Positions 11,687-22,390 of a stretch of DNA of 64,000 bases are shown piece after piece. Position 1 is the stretch's first letter; each line of letters begins with the position of its first letter. Position numbers and translations under genes: made by a program. The DNA comes from Archivesica marissinica (lineage: Eukaryota; Mollusca; Bivalvia; Venerida; Vesicomyidae). The notes below the pieces were generated by a model that saw nothing but the letters and a program-made list of their open reading frames with translations, had not been told where the DNA came from and did no database searches. The DNA is taken from the NCBI GenBank assembly GCA_014843695.1, contig CM026394.1, positions 42,943,787 to 43,007,786 on the forward strand. Reading direction: 5' to 3'.

Positions 11687-11895
11687 AAACCGATTAGTGC
11701 ATTTGTTAGAATGATTCCTTCTTACTAATGCAATGCGGGTTGGAAGTATGTGGGATGATACGGTGGTTGCCAGATCGGACCGGTGGGTTTTCTTCGCGGG
11801 TTCTCCGGTTTCCTCCCACACGAATGACCACATATAGGCTTTCATCCGCGCAAACGAGAGTGATTGATATAAGTTGCTACAACTTATTAAATATC
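11687..11895 (+). mobile_element. Family C SINE
   Basis: Degenerate head (CGATTAGTGCATTTGTTAG..., GCAATGCGGGTTGGA), then TTTCTCCGGTTTC-like and TTTCCTCCCACACGAATGA body, ending with AACGAGAGTGATTGATATAAG and TTGCTACAACTT. Confidence 0.7.
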
Positions 11896-11976
11896 TAACA
11901 TACGACCAGGTCCGAGGATCGAACCCGGGTTGCATTTGTGAGAAACGAGCGTGCATACCACTGCGTTAATCGGACA
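11896..11976 (-). mobile_element. Family C SINE head fragment, inverted against its neighbour
   Basis: GATCGAACCCGGGTTGCATT and CACTGCGTTAATCGGAC are the reverse complement of a family C tRNA-like head. With 11687-11895 it forms a tail-to-body inverted pair. Confidence 0.7.
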
Positions 11977-12047
11977 TTGTTTTGGCAAAGGATAATAAAA
12001 TGCTGTCCAGTGTCCATATTAATTACCCAATACTAGCGCTAATATGT

Positions 12048-12212
12048 GAAAGTCGTGATAGCGCAGTGGTAGAGCTTTCGCTACAGGTGCGGGAGGCCCG
12101 GAATTCGATCCCCGCTGGAGTCGTTACGATTGTACCCTTAGGTAAGGCATTTAAATTCCACATGTCCCATAAGAACTTGTTTCGCAATCGAGCTCAAATA
12201 AATGTATATAAC
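12048..12212 (+). mobile_element. Family B SINE with internal deletion
   Basis: Head AGTCGTGATAGCGCAGTGGT and B box GAATTCGATCCCC are good. After GGCATTTAAATTCCACATGT the CT tract and most of the tail are missing, joining directly to AAGAACTTGTTTCGCAATCG. Confidence 0.8.
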
Positions 12213-12399
12213 ATGTGAATATGAGAAATCTGTATGCAAGTATTGTCAGTGTTTCAAATCATTCTAGACAAACGCAACTTTGAATGATCGAATTATATGT
12301 CACTTATGAATATTGAAAAATAACTGTCCACGAAAGATGAATGTGACATATTGAACTCTTTCAGAGCAATGTACAAACAACATAGATCCAGATCAACCG

Positions 12400-12530
12400 C
12401 TATGTAACGCCGCGTCTGATCAGTATATATGTGTTTTGCTATTCAGACAGGTACTTCAGCTCCACTGTCTGAAGAGCAATCAGCATATAGTCTGATCAGA
12501 CGGCACGTTCTGTTCTGTCTGATCGGGTTC
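12400..12530 (+). repeat. Dispersed repeat Y, copy 1
   Basis: Shares TGTGTTTTGCTA, CAG..., AGCTCCACT, CTGATCAGACGGCACGTTCT and a GTCTGATC end with the reverse complement of 52245-52365. Divergence is high. No coding capacity. Confidence 0.45.
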
Positions 12531-12611
12531 CTTGCTTTTTGCAAAGTCGCTTTTATGCGACATTGGTGGTGACATATTTAACAAAAACAGAAATATCTAT
12601 GTGTGTGTGTG

Positions 12612-12884
12612 TTCTACTTTTGTTTATCGTCGCTACCGGTTGCCCATATGAGCGACGCCTCCTGAACAGATTAGTCATTTTACAGTTTTGGAGGATAGTG
12701 CAATGATCCATTCCAGAGTCTCCATTGGTTCTTTTACGTGCACAGTGTAAAGCACCGACACGAGACCTCGGTTTAAAGTTACATCTCAAAGACTGTTATT
12801 TTAGTAGGATCAGACGGGGGATCGAACCCACAATCCATGGATTACCAGTCCAACGTTTTAATCACTGGATTACAGATCAGTCTG
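12612..12884 (-). mobile_element. Family A SINE
   Basis: Tail hairpin, core and head are all present. The head's B box is intact as GGTTCGATCCCC complement (GGGGGATCGAACCC). Confidence 0.85.
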
Positions 12885-13069
12885 TAGACACGTCTGTCCC
12901 ATTGGATGTACACACTATAACTAACATACTCCCCATAGCTCGATTGTTGGAGATTAACGAAAGCTGTTACACACAACCATGTAATGCACAGTCAATCTAA
13001 CAAATAAAACATGAATGGAAACGTGTGCAACTACCACGCGCCTGTGATTTAGCACATTTAGTGTGTGTG

Positions 13070-13165
13070 TGTTGTATGTTTATTTATCGTCGCTACCGGT
13101 TGCCCATATTAGCGACGCCTCCTGGAGGTGTGTGCAACGATACAGACAGATACCCATTGCGCAGT
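13070..13165 (-). mobile_element. Family A SINE, 3' fragment
   Basis: Only the 3' hairpin end and adjoining ATACAGACAGA part remain. The rest is absent next to the 45-bp array. Confidence 0.7.
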
Positions 13166-13275
13166 TTCCTTGCGATTTGATAACAGGTTTATAGAATATC
13201 TTTCTGTGCCATCTTCAGCAAGATTAAGATTATTTATGTTAGCATACGCTAGGTCTTGAATCCACATGTTCAGGG

Positions 13276-15345
13276 AAAGCAAAATGAAAACCGTCAACTG
13301 CGGACCACGACATGCCAGACACAAGGAAAGTGTTGCTATCAACTGCGGACCACGACATGCCAGACACAAGGAAATTGTTGCCATCAACTGCGGACCACGA
13401 GATGACAGAAACAAGGAAAGTGTTGCCATCAATTGCGGACCACGACATGCCAGGCACAAGGAAAGTGTTGCCGTCAATTGAGGAACACGATATTCTGGAT
13501 ACAAGAAACATTTCGTCGTCAATTGAGGAACACGATATTCTGGATACAAGAAACATGTCGTCGTCAATTGAGGAACACGATATTCTGGATACAAGAAATG
13601 TGTCGTCGTCAATTGAGGAACACGATATTCCAGATACAAGAAATGTGTCGTCGTCAATTGAGGAACGCGATATTTCAGATACAAGAAACATGTCGTCGTC
13701 AATTGAGGAACACGATATTCCAGATACAAGAAATGTGTTGTTGTCAATTGAGGAACGCGATATTCCAGATACAAGAAACATGTCGTCGTCAATTGAGGAA
13801 CACGATATTCTGGATACAAGAAACATGTCGTCGTCAATTGAGGAACACGATATTCTGGATACAAGAAACATGGCGTCGTCAATTGAGGAACACGATATTC
13901 TGGATACAAGAAACATTTCGTCGTCAATTGAGGTACACGATATTCTGGATACAAGAAACATTTCGTCGTCAATTGAGGAACACGATATTCTGGATACAAG
14001 AAACATGTCGTCGTCAATTGAGGAACACGATATTCTGGATACAAGAAATGTGTCGTCGTCAATTGAGGAACACGATATTCCAGATACAAGAAATGTGTCG
14101 TCGTCAATTGAGGAACGCGATATTCCAGATACAAGAAACATGTATTGGTCAATTGAGGAACACGATATTCCAGATACAAGAAATGTGTCGTCGTCAATTG
14201 AGGAACACGATATTCCAGATACAAGAAACATGTCGTCGTCAATTGAGGAACACGATATTCTGGATACAAGAAACATGTCGTCGTCAATTGAGGAACACGA
14301 TATTCTGGATACAAGAAACATGGCGTCGTCAATTGAGGAACACGATATTCTGGATACAAGAAACATGGCGTCGTCAATTGAGGAACACGATATTCTGGAT
14401 ACAAGAAACATGTCATCGTCAATTGAGGAACACGATATTCCAGACACAAGAAACATGTCGTCGTCAATTGAGGAACACGATATTCCAGATACAAGAAATG
14501 TGTCGTCGTCAATTGAGGAACACGATATTCTAGATACAAGAAACATGTCGTCGTCAATTGAGGAACACGATATTCCAGATACAAGAAACATGTCGTCGTC
14601 AATTGAGGAACACGATATTCCAGATACGAGAAACATGTCGTCGTCAATTGAGGAACACGATATTCCAGATACAAGAATTGTGTCGTCGTCAATTGAGGAA
14701 CACGATATTCCAGATACAAGAAACATGTCGTCGTCAATTGAGGAACACGATATTCCAGATACAAGAAACATGTCGTCGTCAATTGAGGAACACGATATTC
14801 TGGATACAAGAAACATGTCGTCGTCAATTGACGAACACGATATTCTGGATACAAGAAACATGGCGTCGTCAATTGACGAACACGATATTCTGGATACAAG
14901 AAACTTGTCGTCGTCAATTGAGGAACACGATATTCTGGATACAAGAAACATGTCGTCGTCATTTGAGGAACACGATATTCCCGATACAAGAAATGTGCCG
15001 CCGTCAATTGAGGAACACGATATTCCAGACACAAGAAACATGTCGTCGTCAATTGAGGAACACGATATTCCAGATACAAGAAATGTGTCGTCGTCAATTG
15101 AGGAACACGATATTCTGGATACAAGAAATGTGTCGTCGTCAATTGAGGAACACGATATTCTGGATACAAGAAATGTGTCGTCGTCAATTGAGGAACGCGA
15201 TATTCCAGATACAAGAAACATGTCGTCGTCAATTGAGGACCACGATATTCCACATACAAGAAACATGTCGTCGTCAATTGAGGAACTCGATATTCCACAT
15301 ACAAGAAACATGTCGCCGTCAATTGAGGAACACGCCATGCAATGC
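13276..15345. repeat. 45-bp minisatellite, about 46 units, open in several frames
   Basis: Units read TCAATTGAGGAACACGATAT then TCTGGATACAAGAAACATGT plus CGTCG, 45 bp = 15 codons. From about 13486 to 15310 no insertion or deletion changes the phase. The first units (13276-13485) are divergent (CTGCGGACCACGACATGCCA) but also 45 bp. Because 45 is divisible by 3 and most frames lack stops, long frames exist on both strands: plus 13312-15411 (699 codons, ...SIEEHDIPDTRNM...) and minus up to 770 codons. The longest minus frame opens with a signal-peptide-like hydrophobic run but ends inside SINE sequence. Unit variants are mostly non-synonymous in every frame, so I see no evidence for a translated protein. 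Confidence 0.9.
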
Positions 15346-15419
15346 ACCCGGAAACTATTATTAACAATGCACACAAATGTATGCGCAACGCAGTTCTCAG
15401 CATCCAACTAGGCACTTCC

Positions 15420-16555
15420 ATGTCTCACACGTGTAATATCTAGCTGGCTGGCTCATAATACACAATTCAGTGTACCAGCTGTGATGCTACAATGCACGAA
15501 GCCCGTTGTAACAGTTATTAAATACATAATTATACAAACCACAAAAAATGTATTTGATTCTGTTAAACTAAATCGTATTTAAATGAGAAAAGAGGACTTT
15601 CATTGCACGTGATAAACACGACGAACAGTGTACACAAATGTATGTAGTGGATATCATTACAATCTATCATCTAGTCTAGTTATGCCATCTGTTACCATAG
15701 AGTCGCGTGCCGGAACATTGAATCTCCAAACCAAATTATGATAAATTTAACAAATAAATAGAATAAGCTAGATCGGATTCGTTGCCATCTAAATGATACT
15801 GTTCATACGTTATGCACTACATGCACGTTGCATGAGGTGAAGTTTTAAATAAAAAAGTAGCCAAACCATTGAATTCATTAATGACAGTAACTCCATGGGA
15901 AACTTAAATTCAAATATGAATTTATCATATTCGATTTAAATTGCTTTCCATTTGAGAGAAAGGAACTGCAAAGGTTGCACTCTGATATTGTAATGGAAAC
16001 GATACGAAATGATTTTATGGGCGCCCTGTTGTAGGTAAACGAGTATTTGATATGTCTCGGAAGCACGCTGCATTAGCGGCCTGTATCGGCCATCTTTAAT
16101 ACAAGTGGAATTGAACACTCGTTTAACGTGCACGACAATAGTCATCAATTATAACAATATTCAGAGAGTGATTAGATGATAGATAAGTTTCACGAAAAGC
16201 CGTTTATCATTGTATGTCCGTCCGCCATGTTTATTTGACAATACTTTATTTGACAATACCCTTTTTTGTGGAGATAGAACACAGATATAACACTTGGCTG
16301 ATAATGCTATGTGAGAGATGATTAACTCAAACGATACTGATTCCAGAAGATGAAAGGGAATATCTTCCTTGTGGCTTATTGAGTCTACAAATTGTGTCTG
16401 TGGTGATTTTCGCTGAAGACAACGTGCGATTTTATCACGAGCAAGACAAATGACATCGTCACATTGCCAACAAGAATGGGAAAAAAAACCATAGAAAATA
16501 AAACATATTTCATGTTTAACATTATTTCTTGTGTTCTTATCTTATTTCTCAGTTT
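15420..16555. other. Unassigned, AT-rich
   Basis: No tandem repeat, SINE or recognisable coding sequence. The minus-strand frames around 15878-16148 have no domain. Confidence 0.4.
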
Positions 16556-16558
16556 CTT

Positions 16559-16787
16559 TGGAAGTCGTGATAGCGCAGTGGTAGCGCATTCGCGTCAGTG
16601 CGAAAGGCATAGAGTTCGAGCCCAGCTGGATCCGTTACTAATGTGCCCTTAGACAAGGCCTTTAAATTCCACATTGCATCTTCTCTCTCCCTCGTGGCGA
16701 TAGATTCCATCAGCAATGAGGTCTCGAAAGTGATTAATATAAGTTGTAAGAACTTATTTTTTGCAATCGAGCTAAAGTAAATTTGTA
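16559..16787 (+). mobile_element. Family B SINE
   Basis: GGAAGTCGTGATAGCGCAGT head, GAGTTCGAGCCC B box, ATTCCATCAGCAATGAGG and AATCGAGCT tail. Anticodon arm has lost a few bases. Confidence 0.85.
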
Positions 16788-16929
16788 TAGGCTAATCGTA
16801 GTGATTTGGAACGTAAAATGGACACAGTATAATTATAATCATAAATGTAATTATTCCTTTTTTTGATACGTGTATCGTGACAGCACGTGACACTTTTGAT
16901 AAAACGTAAAGATGGTGTGACACGTGCAT

Positions 16930-17080
16930 TTGTTTACGTTTATTTATCGTCGCTATTGGTTGCCCAGATGATCTACGGGCAGTTTACCAAACAACACCTT
17001 TCCTGGACAGGCTCCTGCGGTTAACCAGCACATTTTCATATAAATAGTAACGGTCTGAGCGGGGCCCGAACCCGTGACAT
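16930..17080 (-). mobile_element. Divergent SINE with family A-like tail
   Basis: The 3' part is family A-like (ACGTTTATTTATCGTCGCTA). The rest differs, with a B-box-like GGTTCGGGCCCC complement near 17058-17072. It may be a related subfamily or a mosaic. Confidence 0.5.
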
Positions 17081-17167
17081 AAAAAGGGGACACTCACATA
17101 CAGAGCAATTTGGTTTTGCTGTTTAAGCATCGTCACTACTGCCATTTATTTCCATTTATCGAGAGTG

Positions 17168-17364
17168 CAGTCTACATCCTTTATGTCGAATTCCGCCGGA
17201 CCGAACAAAATACTTTGACATAACCGAAGTTTGACGTAACGAAATTTGATATAAACGGAACCAGTTATGTGTAAAATGATAGTGTCTGAAATTTGACTTT
17301 TATCCGACTTCGAGATAACCGGAGAATTCGACTTAAACGACTTTGACATAGCGGATGTAGACTG
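17168..17364. mobile_element. MITE with CAGTCTACATCC termini, copy 2
   Basis: About 197 bp. Termini CAGTCTACATCC and GGATGTAGACTG are inverted, and the interior matches the element at 10543-10746 throughout (GACCGAACAAAATACTTTGA). TA flanks only the right side. Confidence 0.75.
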
Positions 17365-17409
17365 TAATTCATTCACACATTGAGATATGACGCTCATTGA
17401 GCTGAAGTT

Positions 17410-17908
17410 TGTGAAAATACAGAACAGAACAGAACAGAACATAAGTTTATTCCTGACGTATACGTAAGTACAGTCATAATATATAGATATATTTAATACA
17501 TACAATTATATAAAGTAAACAATAAAGCTATCGTATTGCTGCTGTATTCTAATTAACTATACAGAGGATGAGCATTCTAGTTGGTTTTGTTGTGTAATTA
17601 AGAAGATAAAGCATTAAGTATGGAGTTCATAAGAATAAAGCATAAGAAAACGAGCCAATATTTAATAACACCTTTCTATTATCATTGTTCATTTAAATAC
17701 AAAATGTATACATGCTTGGTCTCCTGTAGTAGTAGTTATTAATGAGTTCTTTCCTCATATCTGAGCAACACGGATAAATTAAAACAAAATGATACTCATC
17801 TTCAATGTCTCTACCATTGCAACATTGACAATAACGCTCATTTCTTTTTATTCTATTATTAGCGAATCTACCTGTATGTATTCTAAGCGAATGGGCAGAA
17901 GTCCTCAT
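17410..17908 (-). pseudogene. LINE C-terminal coding remnant and (TTCTG)n-tailed 3' UTR
   Basis: The minus-strand frame 17908-17693 encodes AHSLRIHTGRF, a cysteine/histidine knuckle of the form CxxC...HFVL...C, then a YRRP block. This order matches the C-terminus of the LINE at 19703-21340 (SSHRLFIETGRW, CNSCN..., WRRPNM). The following minus-strand sequence is AT-rich with AATAAA and ends AATAAACTTATGTTCTGTTC. Only the 3' end was integrated. Confidence 0.75.
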
Positions 17909-17999
17909 TTAAATCCCCACACATATTGACTTCAGGTATGTCTAAGTTCCTCGTATTAACATATGAACATGCATGAGAGGCATATGTCGTTTACTGTGT

Positions 18000-18036
18000 G
18001 TTTTAGGCTTATTTATCGTCGCTATCTGTTGCCCAT
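18000..18036 (-). mobile_element. Family A SINE tail fragment
   Basis: About 37 bp of the 3' hairpin (TTTATCGTCGCTATCTGTTG) directly before a complete copy. Confidence 0.6.
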
Positions 18037-18080
18037 GCCGTGACCGATTTCACACTAACTCGAATCACTTATTGTGTGTG

Positions 18081-18365
18081 TTTTACGTTTATTTATCGTC
18101 GCTACCGGTTGCCCATATGAGCGACTCCTCATGAAGAGATTAGTCATTTTAGATATTTGGAGGATAGTGCAATGATACAGACAGAGACCCATTCCAGAGT
18201 CTCCTCTGGTTCTTTTACGTACACGGTGTAACGCACCGACACCGAGACCTGGGTTTAATGTCCCATCTGAAAGACTGTTAATTTTATTAGGATGAGACGG
18301 GGGATCGAACCTGCGATTCCTGGATTACCAGTCCAGCGTGTTAACCACTGGACTGCAGATCCGTC
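18081..18365 (-). mobile_element. Family A SINE, first of three head-to-tail copies
   Basis: Full-length copy. Starts with the ACGTTTATTTATCGTCGCTA tail end and finishes in the tRNA-like head near CAGATCCGTC. Confidence 0.9.
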
Positions 18366-18384
18366 ATTACATTGTGTGTGTGTG

Positions 18385-18658
18385 TTTTACGTTTATTTTT
18401 CGTCGCTACCGGTTGCAGATATGAGCGACGCCTCCTGAAGAGATTAGTCATATTAGAATTTGGAGGATAGTGCAATGATACAGACAGAGACCCATGCCAT
18501 TGTACCATCTGTTTCTTTTACGTGCACGCTGTAATGCACCGACACGAGACCTCGGTTTAAAGGTCCATCTGAAAGACTGTTAATTTTATTAGGGTCAGAC
18601 GGGGGATAGAACCTGCGATTCCTGGATGACCAGTCCAGCGTGTTAACCACTGGACTGC
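18385..18658 (-). mobile_element. Family A SINE, second of three
   Basis: Separated from the first by a short (TG)n run. Its head stops at GGACTGC without the outer acceptor-like bases, and the next copy's (GT)n run starts there. Confidence 0.9.
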
Positions 18659-18665
18659 GTGTGTG

Positions 18666-18950
18666 TTTTACGTTTATTTATCGTCGCTACCGGTTGCCCA
18701 TATGAGCGACGCCTCCTGAAGATATTAGTCATTTTAGATTGTTGGTGGATAGTGCAATGATACAGACAGAGACCCATTCCAGAATCTCCTCTGGTTCTTT
18801 TACGTGCACGGTGTAAAGCACCGACACGAGACCTCGGTTTAACGTCCCATCTGAAAGACTGTTAATTTTATTAGGGTCAGGCGGGCGATCGAACCTGCGA
18901 TCCCTGGATTACCAGTCCAATGTGTTACCACTGGACTACAGCTCCGTCTG
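18666..18950 (-). mobile_element. Family A SINE, third of three
   Basis: Full-length, ends CTCCGTCTG. Same orientation as the two preceding copies, so the triplet reads as a tandem cluster joined by TG runs. Confidence 0.9.
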
Positions 18951-19194
18951 TACGTTTTGTAAATCACCAACGTGTATGCGCATTGATCTAAACAACCATC
19001 AGTAAGAAATTGTTTTTTTTTATATCTGATGTTGAAATTAGGATAAATTTGCATATTCACTATTTTATTATTTGTTTACAAACACACTAAAATACATCTT
19101 CAACATTTAATGACAGAAATAAAGCTATTGTATTGCATTGAATTACTGAATATTAAATGAAGCTGTTTAAATATATTAGAATCCGTGCATCGGG

Positions 19195-19312
19195 GTTTAT
19201 TTATCAAATCTCCTATCGAATAACCACATAATACGCGTTCATCTGCGCCAACAAAAGAGTGATTAATATAAGGTGTTAAAGCTTGTTTCGCAATCGGTAA
19301 AATAAATAACTT
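19195..19312 (+). mobile_element. Family C SINE, 3' fragment
   Basis: CGCGTTCATCTGCGCCAACA, AAGAGTGATTAATATAAGGT and GCTTGTTTCGCAATCGGTAA followed by AATAAATAA identify the 3' half. Head absent. Confidence 0.65.
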
Positions 19313-19374
19313 TTAATATGTTTTTTTTATTTATCTAATCTCTTAATATTAAACATAGCTTCTTTCATATATGA

Positions 19375-19702
19375 TATAATATTATAATAATATATGCTAT
19401 TTTGTGTTCATATATATGTTATTATATTTTCATATATATGTTATTATATTTCATATGTATGTTATGATATTTCATATATATGTTATGATATTTCCATATA
19501 TATGTTATGATATTTTCATATATATGTTATGATATTTTCATATATATGTTATGATATTTCCATATATATGTTATGATATTTTCATATATATGTTATGATA
19601 TTTATATATATATGTTATGATATTTCCATATATATTATTATATTTTCATATATATGTTATGATATTTTTCATATATATGTTATGATATTTCCATATATTT
19701 TA
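19375..19702. repeat. AT satellite (ATATATGTTATGATATTTTC)n, left block
   Basis: About 20-24 bp units of CATATATATGTTATGATATT. It continues at 22010-22170 on the other side of the LINE, so the LINE landed inside it. The reading frame from 19595 through this block is accidental. Confidence 0.9.
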
Positions 19703-21340
19703 ATGCCATATTTACTATCATTATTTAATAAGATTTTTGAAATTGGGTATTTCCCCGAGTCCTGGTCAGATGGTTTTGTAGTTCCGTTACATAAAAAGGG
19801 CAGTATAAATGATGAAAATAACTATAGAGGAATAACATTGCTTAGTACATTAGGGAAGCTTTTTACACGTGTTTTAAATAACCGATTAACAGAATGGGCT
19901 GACATTTATAGTGTGTATATAGAGGCACAGGCAGGCTTTCGTTCGAAATTAGGTACGGTAGATAATATGTTTGTTTTACATGGTTTAATAAATCATGTGA
20001 TTAATAGTGGTAAGCATTTATATTGTGCATTTATAGACTTTAGTAAAGCCTTTGATTATGTAAATCGTGATCATTTATGGTCCAAATTAATTCAACTAGG
20101 TATCAGAGGAAACATTTTAAACATTATTAAATCGATGTATATAGCTGTGAAATCAAGAGTTAAGTATTATAACCAGTTAAGTGACAGTTTCGAAGTCATG
20201 CTAGGCGTTAGACAGGGTGAATGTTTATCACCTTTCCTTTTTGCAATGTATATCAATGACATCGAAGATATGTTTATTAAACATGGGTTTGAGGGTATCG
20301 ATGTCAATATGTTCAAAGTGTTTTTAATACTGTATGCTGATGATATAGTCATATTTGCAACTAATAGTGCAGAATTACAAGGTAGTCTAGATTTATTACG
20401 GGAATATTGTAATAAAGGGAAACTGGTGGTTAATACCAACAAAACCAAGGTTATGATATTCAGGAAAGGTGGTCGTTTACCAGAAAACATGAACTTTTAT
20501 TATGATGGTGGTATTGTTGAAATTGTCAATAAATGTGTTTACCTTGGTATAGTTTTCACTACAGGTGGCTCATTCTCTGAAGCTCAAAGTACATTAGTAA
20601 AGAAAAACACGCAAAATGATTTTATTTACGGTGATTTAGGTAGATTGCCACTACAGAATATGAGATATTTCAATATTATAAAATTTTGGAGTAAGATTTT
20701 AAGTACAAATGAAGATAAATATGCTAAAAAAGTGTATTTAATGTTGATGCAAGACGCAACAGCTTACCCTAACAGGACAAACTGGTGTTCATTAATTAGA
20801 GATTTATTATGTACTCTTGGGTTTTATGAAGCTTGGCTTTTTCAAAATGTTGGAAATGTTGACTTATTTTTAATTACTGTAAAACAAAGAATTAAAGACC
20901 AGTTCTTACAAAACTGGTCAGGTAGACTGAACGAATCGAGTAGGGCGTTATTTTATAGATATGTTTCACATCATAGGTTTCAACCGTATTTAGATATTGT
21001 TACTGTTAAGAAATTTCGTGTATGTTTAGCCCGTTTACGTTTATCGTCACACAGACTTTTTATTGAAACTGGTCGATGGACAAAACCATTAAGTACACCA
21101 GTAAACGAAAGAAAATGTAACTCATGTAATAGTCTAGAAGATGAATTTCACTTTGTATTAGAATGTAACTTGTATTGTGATTTGAGAAAGCTATTTATTC
21201 CGAGATATTACTGGAGGCGTCCCAATATGCATAAATTTGTTGAATTAATTAATAGTGAAAATAAACAGGTTATTAAAAATTTAAGTATATATATAGAAAA
21301 ATCATTTACCCTTAGGACAAATGAGTTGTATACTAGATAA
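19703..21340 (+). pseudogene. Non-LTR retrotransposon ORF2: reverse transcriptase, 5'-truncated and internally deleted
   Basis: An endonuclease-free ORF2 fragment of a LINE, which would copy its own RNA by target-primed reverse transcription. The element-derived part starts at MPYLLSLFNKIFEIGYFPES. Reverse transcriptase motifs follow in order: HKKG and NYRGITLL, QAGFR, FIDFSKAFD, GVRQGECLSPFLF and the catalytic LYADDIVIF. Next come KTKVMIF and YLGIVF blocks. The C-terminus has RLRLSSHRLFIETGRW and a CxxC...HFVLEC knuckle, stop at 21338-21340. The endonuclease domain and start of ORF2 are absent. After ...EAQSTL the sequence jumps to VKKNTQNDFIYG; from knowledge of this family some 70-80 residues normally lie between, so an in-frame deletion is inferred. 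The frame is otherwise open, suggesting a young insertion. Clade not assigned. Confidence 0.88.
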
Positions 21341-22010
21341 TAACGTGTTAGAATATAATATGTTATATGATAAGTCCAATATAATACCAATATAACTTGA
21401 TGTATGTACTTTAATAGACGTCTTTCATAAACATGGTAAGCACAAGTAAATGTTATTGGTGTTAAGAATGAAAGAATATACATATACTTTAGTGTCAAAT
21501 ATTGTGTATGGAACGTTATGTAATGCAGAAATGCTTGAAATGGTAAGGTTAGAATAAAGTAATAGAGTATACGTGTTATTTATGTTCTCCAATGTATCAA
21601 GACAATATTATATGCATATTGTACATTTTCTGTACGTTCATAACTTAACTGTAGATATGAGATGCAATGTACCCACGGTAACTTGTTGGTTAGTAGAAAC
21701 GAGATTGTAGTAAATTTAACACGGCCGTTTAAGTATCGACACTAGTTAAGCCTGAAACATACTTATACTCAGTTTATTAAGCTAAATTATTGTTCGTTTG
21801 ATTACTTTCATATGCTATACTGTTATATCATAACGTTAAGATAAGGTATATACCATGTATATAAATATTTGCGTTAGTATTATATAATTAATTAGATATA
21901 TTGATATAATGAATTGCTGTCGCCATATTTTTGTATATGTACATGTATGCCACATGGGTCTGAGACCTTCTGGATTTAAACAAATAAAACTTTGAAACTT
22001 TGAAACTTTA
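21341..22010 (+). mobile_element. LINE 3' UTR with TTTGAAAC tail
   Basis: Non-coding 3' region of the same LINE. It ends AACAAATAAAACTTTGAAAC followed by further TTTGAAAC units, then AT satellite resumes. Its last ~110 bp recur at 26158-26276. Confidence 0.8.
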
Positions 22011-22170
22011 TATATTATTATATTTCATATATATGTTATGATATTTTCATATATATGTTATGATATTTCCATATATATGTTATTTTCATATATATGTTAT
22101 TTTCATATATATGTTATGATATTTTCATAAAATATATGTTATCCCTTTTTCATTTATATGTTAGTATATT
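22010..22170. repeat. AT satellite, right block
   Basis: Continuation of the 19375-19702 array (ATTTTCATATATATGTTATG units), interrupted by the LINE. Confidence 0.85.
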
Positions 22171-22232
22171 TTCATGATGTTTAATTTCGGAAACCACTGC
22201 ATTTATTTTCATAAATATATGTGTCTATTGTA

Positions 22233-22390
22233 ACAATTTCTGTGGTACGGTGGTCACAAGATCGGACAAGTGAGTGTCCGAGGAGGACATACCGAGGACA
22301 TACCGGCTTCCGCCGACACGAAGGACAATAAATAAGCGTTCGTTCTCGTCAACGAGAGTGATTAATATAAGTTATTATAGCTTTAGAAGT
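22233..22390 (+). mobile_element. Family C SINE remnant at the head of the 83-bp satellite
   Basis: GTACGGTGGTCACAAGATCG, a body with CCGCCGACACGAAGGACAAT, then CAACGAGAGTGATTAATATA AGTT. It has the family C order (body, then shared tail) and is the apparent ancestor of the satellite unit that follows. Confidence 0.65.

Noticed and set aside
13109..15421. 700-770 codon proteins from the 45-bp array
   Set aside because: Open frames follow from a unit length divisible by 3; the longest minus frame ends in SINE sequence and unit variants show no coding constraint.
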